A stretch of 40,781 nt of DNA, taken from positions 1 to 40,781 of the forward strand of contig CAHJWP010000006.1 of the NCBI GenBank assembly GCA_903642255.1, read 5' to 3'. The notes beneath the pieces are model-generated. The model was not told the DNA's origin, made no database searches, and saw only the letters and a list, made by a program, of their open reading frames with translations. This document shows positions 17,590 through 24,908 of the stretch, in pieces. The stretch's first letter is position 1. Every line of letters begins with the position of its first letter. The DNA comes from Sphingomonadaceae bacterium. Its GTDB lineage: Bacteria; Pseudomonadota; Alphaproteobacteria; Sphingomonadales; Sphingomonadaceae. Made by a program: the position numbers and the translations under genes.

Positions 17590-18765
17590 ATGGAATTCTG
17601 GCATTTCAGCGAACAGTCGATGCACCCGGCGTGGGATGCGATCCAGGGCCCGACCAAGGTCCTCGTCGACAACCGGCACTGCGACCCGCAGACGGCGCAC
17701 GAGCTGTACAACCGCTACCTTGACGAGTGGGTAATTGCCGACCAGCTCGGCTACAACATCTTCGTCAACGAACACCACGCGTCGGCGAACTGCATGTCGG
17801 CGTCGTGCCTGCTGACCCTCGGCATCCTTGCGCGGCAGACCAAGAACGCGCGGTTGCTGTGTCTCGGCGTGCCGGTCACCAACCGGACCGATCCCTATCG
17901 CGTCGCCGAGGAACTGGCGATGATCGACGTCATCTCGGGCGGCCGCCTCGAGATCGGGTTGGTCAAGGCGTCGCCGTTTGAGCTCGCGATGTCGAACCAG
18001 AGCCCGGCGCGGATCATGGACCGCTATTGGGAAGCACATGACTTCATCGTCAAGGCGCTGACCTACGACGGCGGCCCGTTCAGCTGGGAAGGCGAGTTCT
18101 ACAATTATCGCAACGTCAACGTCTGGCCGCGCCCGTTGCAGCAGCCGATGCCGCCGATGTGGATCACCGCGTCGGGCGCGGGGACGGGCCGCAAGGTCGC
18201 CCAGCTCGGCTATGTCTGCGCGACCTTCTTCAACGGGGCGGGCACGCGCCCGCTGTTCGAAGCGTACAAGGACGAATATCGCAAGACGTGGAAGCGGCCC
18301 GCGCCGATCGACCGCTTCGCCTATCTCGCGATCACCTGCTGCGGCCGCAACGAGAAGGAGGTCGCGACGCGCTTCGCCAAGATGAAGCCGTACCTCGACG
18401 TCCAGCCGCGCACCCCCAAGGGCTGGACCAACCCGCCGGGTTACGAAAGCGCCGAACTCAACGCCGGGGCGCTGCGCGCCGGCAAGACCGGCCGCATCAA
18501 CTTCGGCCTGCCGGAGAACCCGTCGCGGCAGGACATGGCTGACGGCGGCATTCTGTTCTCGGGCACGCCCGATCAGATGTACGACCAGATCACCAAGTTC
18601 AGCGACCGTGCGGGCGGCATCGGCCACCTGCTGATGCTCGCCCAGGCCGGTTATCTGGCGCACGAGGAGACGGTCGACAGCATGACGCTGTTCGCCACCG
18701 AGGTCGCCCCGCGGCTGCGTGAATACGCCCGTGAGAAGGACATGGAACTGACCGAGGCGGCGTGA
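17590..18765 (+). CDS. LLM-class (luciferase-like) flavin-dependent oxidoreductase
   Basis: A 391-residue luciferase-fold flavin-dependent oxidoreductase with an excellent ribosome site (GGAGGAGAA before ATG 17590). NIFVNEHHASANCMSAS corresponds to the active-site HH region. RLLCLGVPVTNRTDPYRVAEELAMID is a standard block (family pattern: P.. ...DPVRVAEE.A..D). SGGRLEIGLVKASPFEL and PMWITASGAGTGRKVAQLGY bind flavin phosphate. It differs clearly from the copy at 13486, so the two probably oxidise different intermediates. Members of this group are FMN-dependent monooxygenases for alicyclic or aliphatic substrates. The stop overlaps the next start (GTGA). Confidence 0.9.
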   Translation: MEFWHFSEQSMHPAWDAIQGPTKVLVDNRHCDPQTAHELYNRYLDEWVIADQLGYNIFVNEHHASANCMSASCLLTLGILARQTKNARLLCLGVPVTNRTDPYRVAEELAMIDVISGGRLEIGLVKASPFELAMSNQSPARIMDRYWEAHDFIVKALTYDGGPFSWEGEFYNYRNVNVWPRPLQQPMPPMWITASGAGTGRKVAQLGYVCATFFNGAGTRPLFEAYKDEYRKTWKRPAPIDRFAYLAITCCGRNEKEVATRFAKMKPYLDVQPRTPKGWTNPPGYESAELNAGALRAGKTGRINFGLPENPSRQDMADGGILFSGTPDQMYDQITKFSDRAGGIGHLLMLAQAGYLAHEETVDSMTLFATEVAPRLREYAREKDMELTEAA

Positions 18766-19505
18766 GCCCCGCCGACGACCCGACCGGGCTGCGGGTCGAG
18801 GCGCGTGGCCCGGTCCTGCTCGTCACAATCGACCGGCCGCATGTTCGTAATGCCGTCGACAACGCGACGGCGTGGGCGATCGCGGCGGCGATGGACCGGC
18901 TCGACAACGATCCCGCGCTGGTCGTCGGCATCCTGACCGGGACGAGTGGGTTCTTCTCGGCGGGGGCCGACCTCAAGGCCGCGCCGGCATCGCGGCCGCT
19001 CCCCGACCGCGGCCACTTCGGGCTCTGCGCTCGCCCCCCGACTAAGCCGCTGATCGCGGCGATCGAGGGCTTCGCACTCGGCGGCGGTCTCGAGATGGCG
19101 CTGGCGTGCGACCTGATCGTCGCGGCGCGCGACGCGCGGCTAGGCCTGCCCGAAGTGCGCCACAACCTCGTCGCGGCGGCCGGCGGCGCGTTTCGCCTCG
19201 CGCGGCGCGTCCCGTACCATATCGCGATGGAGGTCGCGCTCACCGGCACGCCGCGCGGTTCCGAGGCGTTCGCCCGCTGGGGACTGGTCAACCGCCTGAC
19301 CGAACCCGGCGAGGCTCTGGCCGGCTCGCTGGCGCTGGCCGCCGAGCTGCTCGCCAACGGCCCGACCGCCCTCGCCGCGACCGTGCGGATCATGCGCGGC
19401 GCACGCGGCCTGAGCGACGCCGACGCGTGGGCGATGCAGCGCCCAATCCTGACCGAATTGCGTGCGACCGCCGACTACGCTGAAGGCCGCCGCGCTTTCA
19501 CCTAG
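18762..19505 (+). CDS. Enoyl-CoA hydratase/isomerase family protein
   Basis: A 247-residue crotonase-fold protein starting at GTG 18762, overlapping the luciferase-like stop by 4 bp. LLVTIDRPHVRNAVDNATA is the first conserved block. FFSAGADLKA and GFALGGGLEMALACDLIVA form the oxyanion hole. LGLPEVRHNLVAAAGGAFRL contains the Glu that normally acts on water. It is the last gene of the catabolic block; the next gene on the right is on the opposite strand and of unrelated, defence-like type. It likely hydrates an enoyl-CoA made from the oxygenated substrate. Confidence 0.92.
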   Translation: MSPADDPTGLRVEARGPVLLVTIDRPHVRNAVDNATAWAIAAAMDRLDNDPALVVGILTGTSGFFSAGADLKAAPASRPLPDRGHFGLCARPPTKPLIAAIEGFALGGGLEMALACDLIVAARDARLGLPEVRHNLVAAAGGAFRLARRVPYHIAMEVALTGTPRGSEAFARWGLVNRLTEPGEALAGSLALAAELLANGPTALAATVRIMRGARGLSDADAWAMQRPILTELRATADYAEGRRAFT

Positions 19506-19542
19506 AAGCGCCCGCCCATGTGGCAGGGCCGGTGAACCCGTT

Positions 19543-20148
19543 CTACGACCCGCCGAGCGCCGAGGCGGGGACATAGCCGGTCGCCGCGCTCCAGAACATG
19601 TCGACGTCGGGATAGGTGCAGCGATGGTTGTTCCAGCGATGCTGCCAAATATCGCCAGCGGCATCCTTGTAGCGGCTGTCGGTCGAGGGCATTGCCTCGA
19701 GGTCCCAGAGCCGCTGGAGAAACTCGACATCCTCGAGTGTGCCCATCCAGGCAATATTGTCGACCTTAATGCCGTCGATGATGTTGCGGCGTGCGCGGCG
19801 CGACACCGACGCTGGCGCAGTCCGCCAGTCGGGGCGCGGCTGGATACGCGAACGGATGGTTGCGCTGAACCAGTTGTTATCGTCTTGCTCATAGACCAGC
19901 TTAACCCGCGCCGTGATCTGTTCCTCGAGCGTCGCGCGCTTGGCGCCGAGCCGGCCGAAGCTCGCGGGGTCGATAGACAGAAACACGGTGTAAAGTCGCG
20001 TGCCGCCGTTCCAATTGTCGTAACCGGTCTCGACGACCTCGGTCTCAGCTTCGCGCAACAATTCGGCGGCTTCCGCCATGCATTCGGCGGTCAGCATCGC
20101 CTCCACACTCGCCAGATAGGCTTCTTCGTCCAGCCCGCTCACGTCCAA
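19543..20148 (-). CDS. AbiJ-like N-terminal region, probably truncated
   Basis: About 200 residues. The N-terminal part contains YDNWNGGTRLYTVFLSID and LEEQI, recalling a domain seen at the start of abortive-infection-type and TIR-type proteins. The C-terminal part (LPS-like: LEAMPSTDSRYKDAAGDIWQH) resembles the AbiJ N-terminal domain 3 family. Such proteins normally continue into a HEPN or other effector domain. Here the frame stops shortly after, 37 bp from the end of the catabolic operon, so the effector half seems lost. TTG 20148 is preferred (AAGGA 8 bp upstream); an in-frame ATG lies at 20193 and a GTG at 20142. Family assignment is from remembered motifs. Confidence 0.5.
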   Translation of the reverse strand: MDVSGLDEEAYLASVEAMLTAECMAEAAELLREAETEVVETGYDNWNGGTRLYTVFLSIDPASFGRLGAKRATLEEQITARVKLVYEQDDNNWFSATIRSRIQPRPDWRTAPASVSRRARRNIIDGIKVDNIAWMGTLEDVEFLQRLWDLEAMPSTDSRYKDAAGDIWQHRWNNHRCTYPDVDMFWSAATGYVPASALGGS

Positions 20149-20228
20149 CGTTCCGTTCCTTACACTCCTCGGTCCATAGCATGGAACGAACACTGAACGA
20201 AATGCCGGATAGCGCGAACAATAAATCT

Positions 20229-20255
20229 AGGGGATTATCCCCTGGACGCAGGTAT
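20229..20255 (+). repeat. Left terminal inverted repeat of the IS1595-family element
   Basis: It starts AGGGGATTATCCC and ends CAGGTAT, and matches the reverse complement of 22858-22884 at 23 of 27 positions. The transposase ATG lies 22 bp inside it. Confidence 0.8.
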
Positions 20256-20277
20256 GGCGGTTTGCTAATCACAATGC

Positions 20278-21180
20278 ATGAGCAAGTCGCCCTCCGCATC
20301 GCCCGCCTTCAACGTCCGGGAGTTCTTCGCCCGCTTTCCTAACGATGAAGCGGTCCTCGATCATATCATGGCCGTTCGCTACGGCGGGACGACGTTCGAT
20401 TGCCCCAAGTGCGGCACGGTCAACGCCACGTTCCACCGCCTCGCCAACCGCCGCGCCTATAGCTGCGCTGCTTGCGGTCATGCCGTTTATCCGACCGCCG
20501 GGACGATCCTTCACGACACCCGAACGCCGCTCGTTTCGTGGTTCTTCGCGATCTACATGTTCGTCACCACCCGCCACGGTGTCAGCGGCAAAGAACTGCA
20601 GCGCCAGCTCGGCGTGACCTATAAGACGGCGTGGCGCATGGGGCAGCAAATTCGCTCGCTTATGGAAGCTGGCAATCTCGACGCGATGCTTTCGGGCCAT
20701 GTGGAAGCCGATGAAGCGTATGTCGGCGGTGTGCGTAGCGGCGGCAAGCGCGGTCGCGGCGCGCCGGGTAAGACGGTCGTTGTCGGCCTCGTCGAGCGTG
20801 GCGGGGCGATGAAGGCGGTTGTAGCCAAGGACGTTCGCAAGGCGACGCTCCGCGCGATCGTCAATGAGAACGTCGAAAAGGGTTCGGTCGTCTCGACTGA
20901 CGAACTGGCAAGCTATGGCTTACTCACCGGCGACGGATACACGCACGGCGCGGTAAAGCACGGCAAGCGCGAATATGCCTTCTACGATCACAAGCAGGGC
21001 GTGAACCACCACGTCAACAGCGTGGAATCGTTCTGGAAGCTGTTCAAGGACAGCATCAAGTCGACGCACATCCATATTTCGCCGAAGTATATGGACCGCT
21101 ACCTTGGCGAGTTCACTTTCCGGGCGAACCACCGCGACCGGGTGAACGGGATGTTCGATCTGCTGGTGGGGGCGCTTTGA
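20278..21180 (+). CDS. IS1595-family (ISXO2-like) transposase
   Basis: A 300-residue transposase. The N-terminal zinc ribbon has Cys42/Cys45 (DCPKC) and Cys63/Cys66 (CAAC). It is followed by a helix-turn-helix (GVSGKELQRQLGVTYKTAW). The DDE-type catalytic domain shows Asp145 in VEADEAYVGG, Asp208 in STDELASY and the C-terminal HHVNSVESFWKLFK block. The length and layout match ISXO2/IS1595. The gene starts 22 bp inside the left inverted repeat and looks intact, so the element may still be mobile. Confidence 0.93.
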   Translation: MSKSPSASPAFNVREFFARFPNDEAVLDHIMAVRYGGTTFDCPKCGTVNATFHRLANRRAYSCAACGHAVYPTAGTILHDTRTPLVSWFFAIYMFVTTRHGVSGKELQRQLGVTYKTAWRMGQQIRSLMEAGNLDAMLSGHVEADEAYVGGVRSGGKRGRGAPGKTVVVGLVERGGAMKAVVAKDVRKATLRAIVNENVEKGSVVSTDELASYGLLTGDGYTHGAVKHGKREYAFYDHKQGVNHHVNSVESFWKLFKDSIKSTHIHISPKYMDRYLGEFTFRANHRDRVNGMFDLLVGAL

Positions 21181-21307
21181 CAACGCCCGCGACAACCGCA
21201 TCAAAAGCCTGAAGCGACGCTGAGCCGATCCCGGCGGAATCCGCTTGAGATATAAATTCGTCTAGCCGTCCCTCGGCAAGCGCACGTGCCAGCGATATCT
21301 GTTCCAT
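21113..21307 (-). CDS. Small hypothetical protein inside the IS1595-family element
   Basis: A 64-residue ORF, MEQISLARALAEGRLDEF onward, with an amphipathic N-terminal half and a basic, Ser/Gly-rich tail (RTSRSPGRGGSPGK). It overlaps the transposase 3' end by 68 bp on the opposite strand. The sequence looks protein-like and I have a vague memory of similar short sphingomonad proteins. It has no strong ribosome-binding site. It could be a passenger or a chance ORF. Confidence 0.35.
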   Translation of the reverse strand: MEQISLARALAEGRLDEFISQADSAGIGSASLQAFDAVVAGVVKAPPPADRTSRSPGRGGSPGK

Positions 21308-21345
21308 AGCTGGCCTATAGACGGATTCGGTCAGATTCGCTATAT

Positions 21346-21416
21346 GGCCCCAGCGTGACGCTCACACTGGGGCCTGCCGGTCTAACCGGCTAGGTCGTTA
21401 TTAACGCCGTCACGCT
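21346..21416. terminator. Strongly structured region, likely terminator or RNA element, inside the IS
   Basis: Three nested or competing stems lie in 71 bases. GGCCCCAG (21346-21353) pairs with CTGGGGCC (21367-21374), with GTGA-CGC-TCAC inside. GCCGGT (21376-21381) pairs with ACCGGC (21385-21390). AGCGTGACG (21352-21360) pairs perfectly with CGTCACGCT (21408-21416), which excludes the first stem. It sits just downstream of the minus-strand gene at 21442, so a terminator is the simplest reading. The competing stems are unusual for that. Confidence 0.45.
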
Positions 21417-21441
21417 AGCACCTGCCTTCCTTAGTGGGGAG

Positions 21442-22005
21442 TTAGGGGTTGAGGAACAGCAGTTCGGAGTGGGTGCTCCGTCCTGCCTCTGTAGCGCCCG
21501 CCGGCTTGCCGTTGGGCGCTACATTCTCGTTCTGAACGCCGCCGATGAGGCCGGGCCCAGGAAAATATCTTCCGTTGCGGTGGAGCATCTCGTCGCCGTC
21601 TCGAAGGCGTTTGAACGTGTCGCGGTACTTCAGCGTCGACGGGTCGGCTTCCAGTATGGCGGACGCTGTCTCAACCAACTCTTCTTTAGATAACCCCATA
21701 GCTGGGGACATCCTAAGCGCCTCCCGGAACGCGCCGGCTACGGCCCCATAGCGGAAAGGCCGTGTCTCGGCCGAGTTCCAATGCACCTTAGGCCTTGCTG
21801 CCTTGGCACGAACTGAAGGCTGAGGGGTTCCCATGAAATCGCCAAGCGGAGCCGGCACTATGCCTTTTGCGGCCTTCAGGATGCTCTCAAAAGCCGACAG
21901 GTTACCGTCGCGATATCCCGCTTCGTACGCCGAGCGAATGGCGGCGCGGAGCGGTTCCGACAGGGAGCCGACCAGATCGTTCAATTGAGGGGTTAGGTCC
22001 GTCAT
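21442..22005 (-). CDS. Hypothetical passenger protein with possible winged-helix domain
   Basis: A 187-residue protein I cannot assign to a named family. Residues about 1-45 form a helical segment (LNDLVGSLSEPLRAAIRSAYEAGYRDG). The middle includes YGAVAGAFREAL. Residues about 105-155 read like a winged-helix fold: GLSKEELVETASAIL as the helix-turn-helix, then STLKYRDTFKRLRDGDEM and the wing LHRNGRYFPG. The C-terminal tail is low-complexity. It lies between the inverted repeats of the IS1595-family element, on the opposite strand to the transposase and the NYN gene. It may regulate the element or its neighbour; that is inference. Confidence 0.6.
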   Translation of the reverse strand: MTDLTPQLNDLVGSLSEPLRAAIRSAYEAGYRDGNLSAFESILKAAKGIVPAPLGDFMGTPQPSVRAKAARPKVHWNSAETRPFRYGAVAGAFREALRMSPAMGLSKEELVETASAILEADPSTLKYRDTFKRLRDGDEMLHRNGRYFPGPGLIGGVQNENVAPNGKPAGATEAGRSTHSELLFLNP

Positions 22006-22232
22006 AAACGCTTTGTAGAGGAAACCGACAACCGACGCAAGATGCGACGCGACGAATGCGGCGGTTGATAGCCCAAGGGCTTTTTTAGAATTCGGCCGTC
22101 GCTATTTAGGTGATGTAGCGCCGTAACGCGGTGCCACAAATAGGCGAGCGAGCCGGCTCATTCCGACAGGCCGCATTATGCGGCGCGCTAGCGCGCTAGG
22201 TGTGAGTCGGCTCCACCGTTCGGGGGCGAGAA

Positions 22233-22858
22233 TTGCAGCGACCGCTCTATGCAATTCTGGTGGACGGCGGGTATATAACCAAAATCCTAAAAGACAGGAA
22301 TAAGCAGGCGGCGACAGCCGATCAGGTGGAGGCCGAATGCACCCGGATCAGGGCGCTCCCTCTTGTTGCCGACTACGAGCTGCTTCGCATCTACTATTAT
22401 GATGCGTACCCATCGACCGAAAACGTAAAGCTTCCGATCACCGGAGCCGCTTTCCCGCTTGGACAAACGCCGCGGTTTCGCGAAGGCCAAGCGTTGCATG
22501 ACCGACTGATCCTGAAGCCCCATTTTGCGCTGAGAATGGGAAGCGTCACCATCTCGCCGCATCAGTGGAAACTAAAGCCCCGAGTAATGCGCGCGATTAT
22601 GCGAGCGCCGCGCCAACTACAAGACAATGATTTCGTCTTAGATATGACACAGAAAGGCGTCGACATGCGGATTGGCATGGATATGGCGCGACTTGCACTG
22701 CGCGAGATGGTGCGGCCGTGGTCGTTCTGACTGGAGACACTGATTTTGTGCCTGCCTTTAAATACGTCCGGCGTGAAGGCGTTAAGGTGTTCCTAGAAAC
22801 GATGGGCGGCGGGGGCCGTGTCGAGCTGAAAAGTCACGCCGATATCGTGATATCTTGA
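22233..22858 (+). pseudogene. NYN-domain (PIN-like) ribonuclease, one frameshift
   Basis: The first frame (22233-22730) begins MQRPLYAILVDGGYI with the first acidic residue of the NYN/LabA nuclease fold, and reaches KGVDMRIGMDMARLAL with further Asp residues. It stops early at 22730. The next frame continues directly with VVVLTGDTDFVPAFKYVR and KVFLETMGGGG, ending at TGA 22856-22858. Together they form a complete NYN domain of about 208 residues with the canonical TGDTDF site. One base appears missing near 22713 (GTGCG/GCCGTG). The stop codon overlaps the right inverted repeat of the IS1595-family element, so the gene is a passenger. The family cleaves RNA using a metal-binding Asp cluster. 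Confidence 0.7.
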
Positions 22859-22884
22859 TACCTGTCTCAAAGGGATAATCCCCT
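22858..22884 (-). repeat. Right terminal inverted repeat of the IS1595-family element
   Basis: Read on the minus strand it begins AGGGGATTATCCC and ends CAGGTAT, mirroring 20229-20255. It is followed by AAATCT, which also precedes the left repeat. Confidence 0.8.
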
Positions 22885-22890
22885 AAATCT

Positions 22891-23542
22891 ATGTCCTTCA
22901 AGGCGGCGAGGCGTCTCGAGGTGAAGCTGATGAGGTGGGGTCCGCCAGCCAACGGCAGACAATTGACAACCTGCCGGTTCTGGGATGGCGCGGGCCAGAC
23001 CCATTGCGACGACCGATGCACCACCGGTCTCCCAACAGGCCTCCGCTAACAACCGCTCGGCGCCGTTTCGACAGCTGATCAGGGCTGCGGCGTGCCGCGC
23101 GGATCGAGATATACGAATGACAGAAGTTGGGAAGGCGACAGGGGGCTCTGGATAACTGCTTCTGGGTCGTTCACCATCCGGCAGTTACTAAACCGAGGGC
23201 CTTAGCGGCCTGGCTCGCCTGAAGCTCCCCCGGCAGCAGCCAGGCCCGCGTGCATTTTAGGGACACCGATTCACGGTAGGCCAAGCCACTGATTTTGCCG
23301 GATCACGCGCAAGCGGACGATTGTAAAAGCCGTTCTAGAGGTCGTTGATCGTGCTTGGAATCGGCCTTCCAACAACCGTCACCTCCCCTATCCCCCGAAA
23401 GGCAACCCGTTTTTGGAAGACTGCCGTGAATCGGTGTCCCTACAATGCACTGCGGCCACAATGCGCGCTTTCAACGCCTGTAGGAGATCAGTTCGGACTA
23501 ACGATCCACTTCGACATTATCCGGCTTGGCCCAGCACACTGA
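22891..23542. other. Stretch without a recognisable gene
   Basis: About 650 bases between the IS right end and the putative retron RNA. A 53-codon ORF starts at ATG 22891 with several Cys residues near its end (THCDDRCTTG), but nothing identifies it. Minus-strand ORFs at 22782-23052 look non-coding. CCAACAAC (23369-23376) is complementary to GTTGTTGG (23590-23597), a possible long-range pairing with the RNA region. I see no other structure. Confidence 0.4.
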
Positions 23543-23718
23543 GGCGGGGAGGACCAGATAGACGTTGCGACCAAGGAAAGGCTTGGTATGTTGTTGGCAC
23601 GGGGTCCTCCCTCGCATACGCGCTGTGATAACTGCGGCGTAAGAGTCAATGTCTGCACCTATCGTGCGCGCCGAATGCTTCCTGCGAGCCACGGCGTGAT
23701 TGGAAGGGGACCCCGTGC
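23543..23718 (+). ncRNA. Candidate retron ncRNA (msr-msd) or 5' leader of the reverse transcriptase
   Basis: Two mutually exclusive long stems lie directly upstream of the RT. Stem I pairs GGGAGGACC (23547-23555) with GGTCCTCCC (23603-23611) and contains ACCAAG/CTTGGT (23570-23575, 23582-23587). Stem II pairs GCACGGGGTCC (23597-23607) with GGACCCCGTGC (23708-23718). It encloses CTCGCA/TGCGAG (23611-23616, 23683-23688) and TACGC/GCGTA (23617-23621, 23637-23641), a multibranched fold. Retron ncRNAs sit just 5' of the RT and are closed by an a1/a2 stem, which stem II could be. However, its right arm covers the presumed ribosome site and GTG start, so a translation switch is also possible. Confidence 0.4.
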
Positions 23719-24908
23719 TAAGTCCGGCTCGCGCGTTTGGCCCGCCAATCCGCGTCACCTTGCCTCCGGAACTGGCCAGCGAGGCGACCATCCTCGCGCA
23801 CCTCGGTGTAAGCCCCGCCGAAGCGAAGAAGATCCGCTACTATCGGTCGAGGATGTATCAGACATTTGCCGTGCAGAAGAAGTCCGGCAAGCAGCGGATC
23901 ATCAACGCTCCAGATCGTCGGCTGAAAATGCTGCAGCGGAAAATCTGCGACCTGCTCAACCCGCTCTACAAGCGTCGAAATCCTGTGCACGGCTTCGTTG
24001 CCGAACGGTCCGTGAAGACCAACGCCCAATCCCACTTGGGGAGCAAGTATGTCGTGAACCTCGATCTGAAGGACTTCTTTCCTTCGATTACCGAGCGGCG
24101 CATCACCGGCGTCCTGACGGCGTTGGGGATTGGGCGTGACGTCGCGGATATCCTGTCGTCGATCTGCTGTGTAAACGGCGGGCTTCCACAAGGGGCGCCA
24201 AGCAGCCCGATACTGTCCAACATGATCTGCTTCAGGCTAGACAAGGAGCTGATGACCTTCGCGAAGGGTGCGAGATGTATCTACACCCGCTATGCAGACG
24301 ATCTCACCTTCTCGAGCTACCAGCCTCTGACTGGCCTGTTCGAGGCGCCGCCGCCGCCATCCGGCAGTTTCGCACCCGACGCGCTCGCCTTGGGATTGAG
24401 CGGCATCTTCGATGCCAACGGCTTCGTCCTCAATCCTGAAAAAGCCCACTATGCCGACCGCAACTCAAGGAGGACGGTCACGGGCCTGCGAGTAAACGAG
24501 GCGTTGAACGTGGATCGCAAATTCGTGCGCAACCTGCGCGCTGCGCTCCGTTCGGTTGAAGTGCTCGGCGAAAAGGCAGCCGAAGCCAAATTTCATGCCG
24601 AGCACGGGGGCAGCGCAGCAATCGGGAGCCACCTTCAAGGAAAGCTGTCTTGGCTCGGGCACATCAAGGGGCCCTCCGACCCGGTCTTCCGCGGCATCGC
24701 TGCGCGCTTCAACCATTCGTTTCCGGCGTTGGCGCTCGCGATCCAGCCGACCCAGTCTGAGGTGCGGGAACGCGCCGTATGGCTAATTGAGCACTGGGAG
24801 GGGTCCGGCGATCAGGGCACCGCGTTCTTCATGAAAGACGTTGGCCTAGTTCTGACTGGTTCGGCGGAGATCGGTGGCATATGTCGAAGGCGAGCTGTTT
24901 CGCGATGA
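23715..24908 (+). CDS. Retron-type reverse transcriptase, C-terminal protease extension lost
   Basis: A 397-residue reverse transcriptase from GTG 23715 (GGAAGGGGA upstream). RT motifs in order: KKSGKQRIINAP, NPVHGFV, NLDLKDFFPSI with the first Asp (about 117), GLPQGAPSSPILSN, catalytic RYADDLTFS (about 192-200) and VTGLRVN, the VTG motif of retron RTs. After the thumb region the chain reads QGTAFFMKDVGLV, like the first strand of the trypsin-like serine protease fused to some retron RTs. It then runs into unrelated sequence (LTGSAEIGG) and stops. So the protease domain is deleted. RT activity may remain; immunity by the intact system is doubtful. Confidence 0.82.
   Translation: MLSPARAFGPPIRVTLPPELASEATILAHLGVSPAEAKKIRYYRSRMYQTFAVQKKSGKQRIINAPDRRLKMLQRKICDLLNPLYKRRNPVHGFVAERSVKTNAQSHLGSKYVVNLDLKDFFPSITERRITGVLTALGIGRDVADILSSICCVNGGLPQGAPSSPILSNMICFRLDKELMTFAKGARCIYTRYADDLTFSSYQPLTGLFEAPPPPSGSFAPDALALGLSGIFDANGFVLNPEKAHYADRNSRRTVTGLRVNEALNVDRKFVRNLRAALRSVEVLGEKAAEAKFHAEHGGSAAIGSHLQGKLSWLGHIKGPSDPVFRGIAARFNHSFPALALAIQPTQSEVRERAVWLIEHWEGSGDQGTAFFMKDVGLVLTGSAEIGGICRRRAVSR

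Larger units (their letters stand above)
20229..22884 (+). mobile_element. IS1595-family element with passenger genes, 2656 bp
   Basis: The ends are 27-bp inverted repeats, 20229-20255 and 22858-22884, identical at 23 of 27 positions. Both begin AGGGGATTATCCC and end CAGGTAT. The six bases AAATCT flank both ends directly (20223-20228 and 22885-22890), which fits a target duplication; the usual IS1595-family value is 8 bp, so this is short by two. Inside are a zinc-ribbon ISXO2-type transposase, a minus-strand small ORF, a minus-strand possible winged-helix protein and a plus-strand NYN nuclease. The NYN stop codon lies in the right repeat. Passenger genes in some IS1595-family members are established; this combination I do not recognise. 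Confidence 0.75.

Noticed and set aside
22782-23052. Two minus-strand ORFs right of the IS1595-family element
   Set aside because: They cross the element's right inverted repeat and have no ribosome site or recognisable motif.
23345-23628. Small plus-strand ORFs upstream of the RT
   Set aside because: They overlap the structured RNA region and show no conserved-looking sequence.
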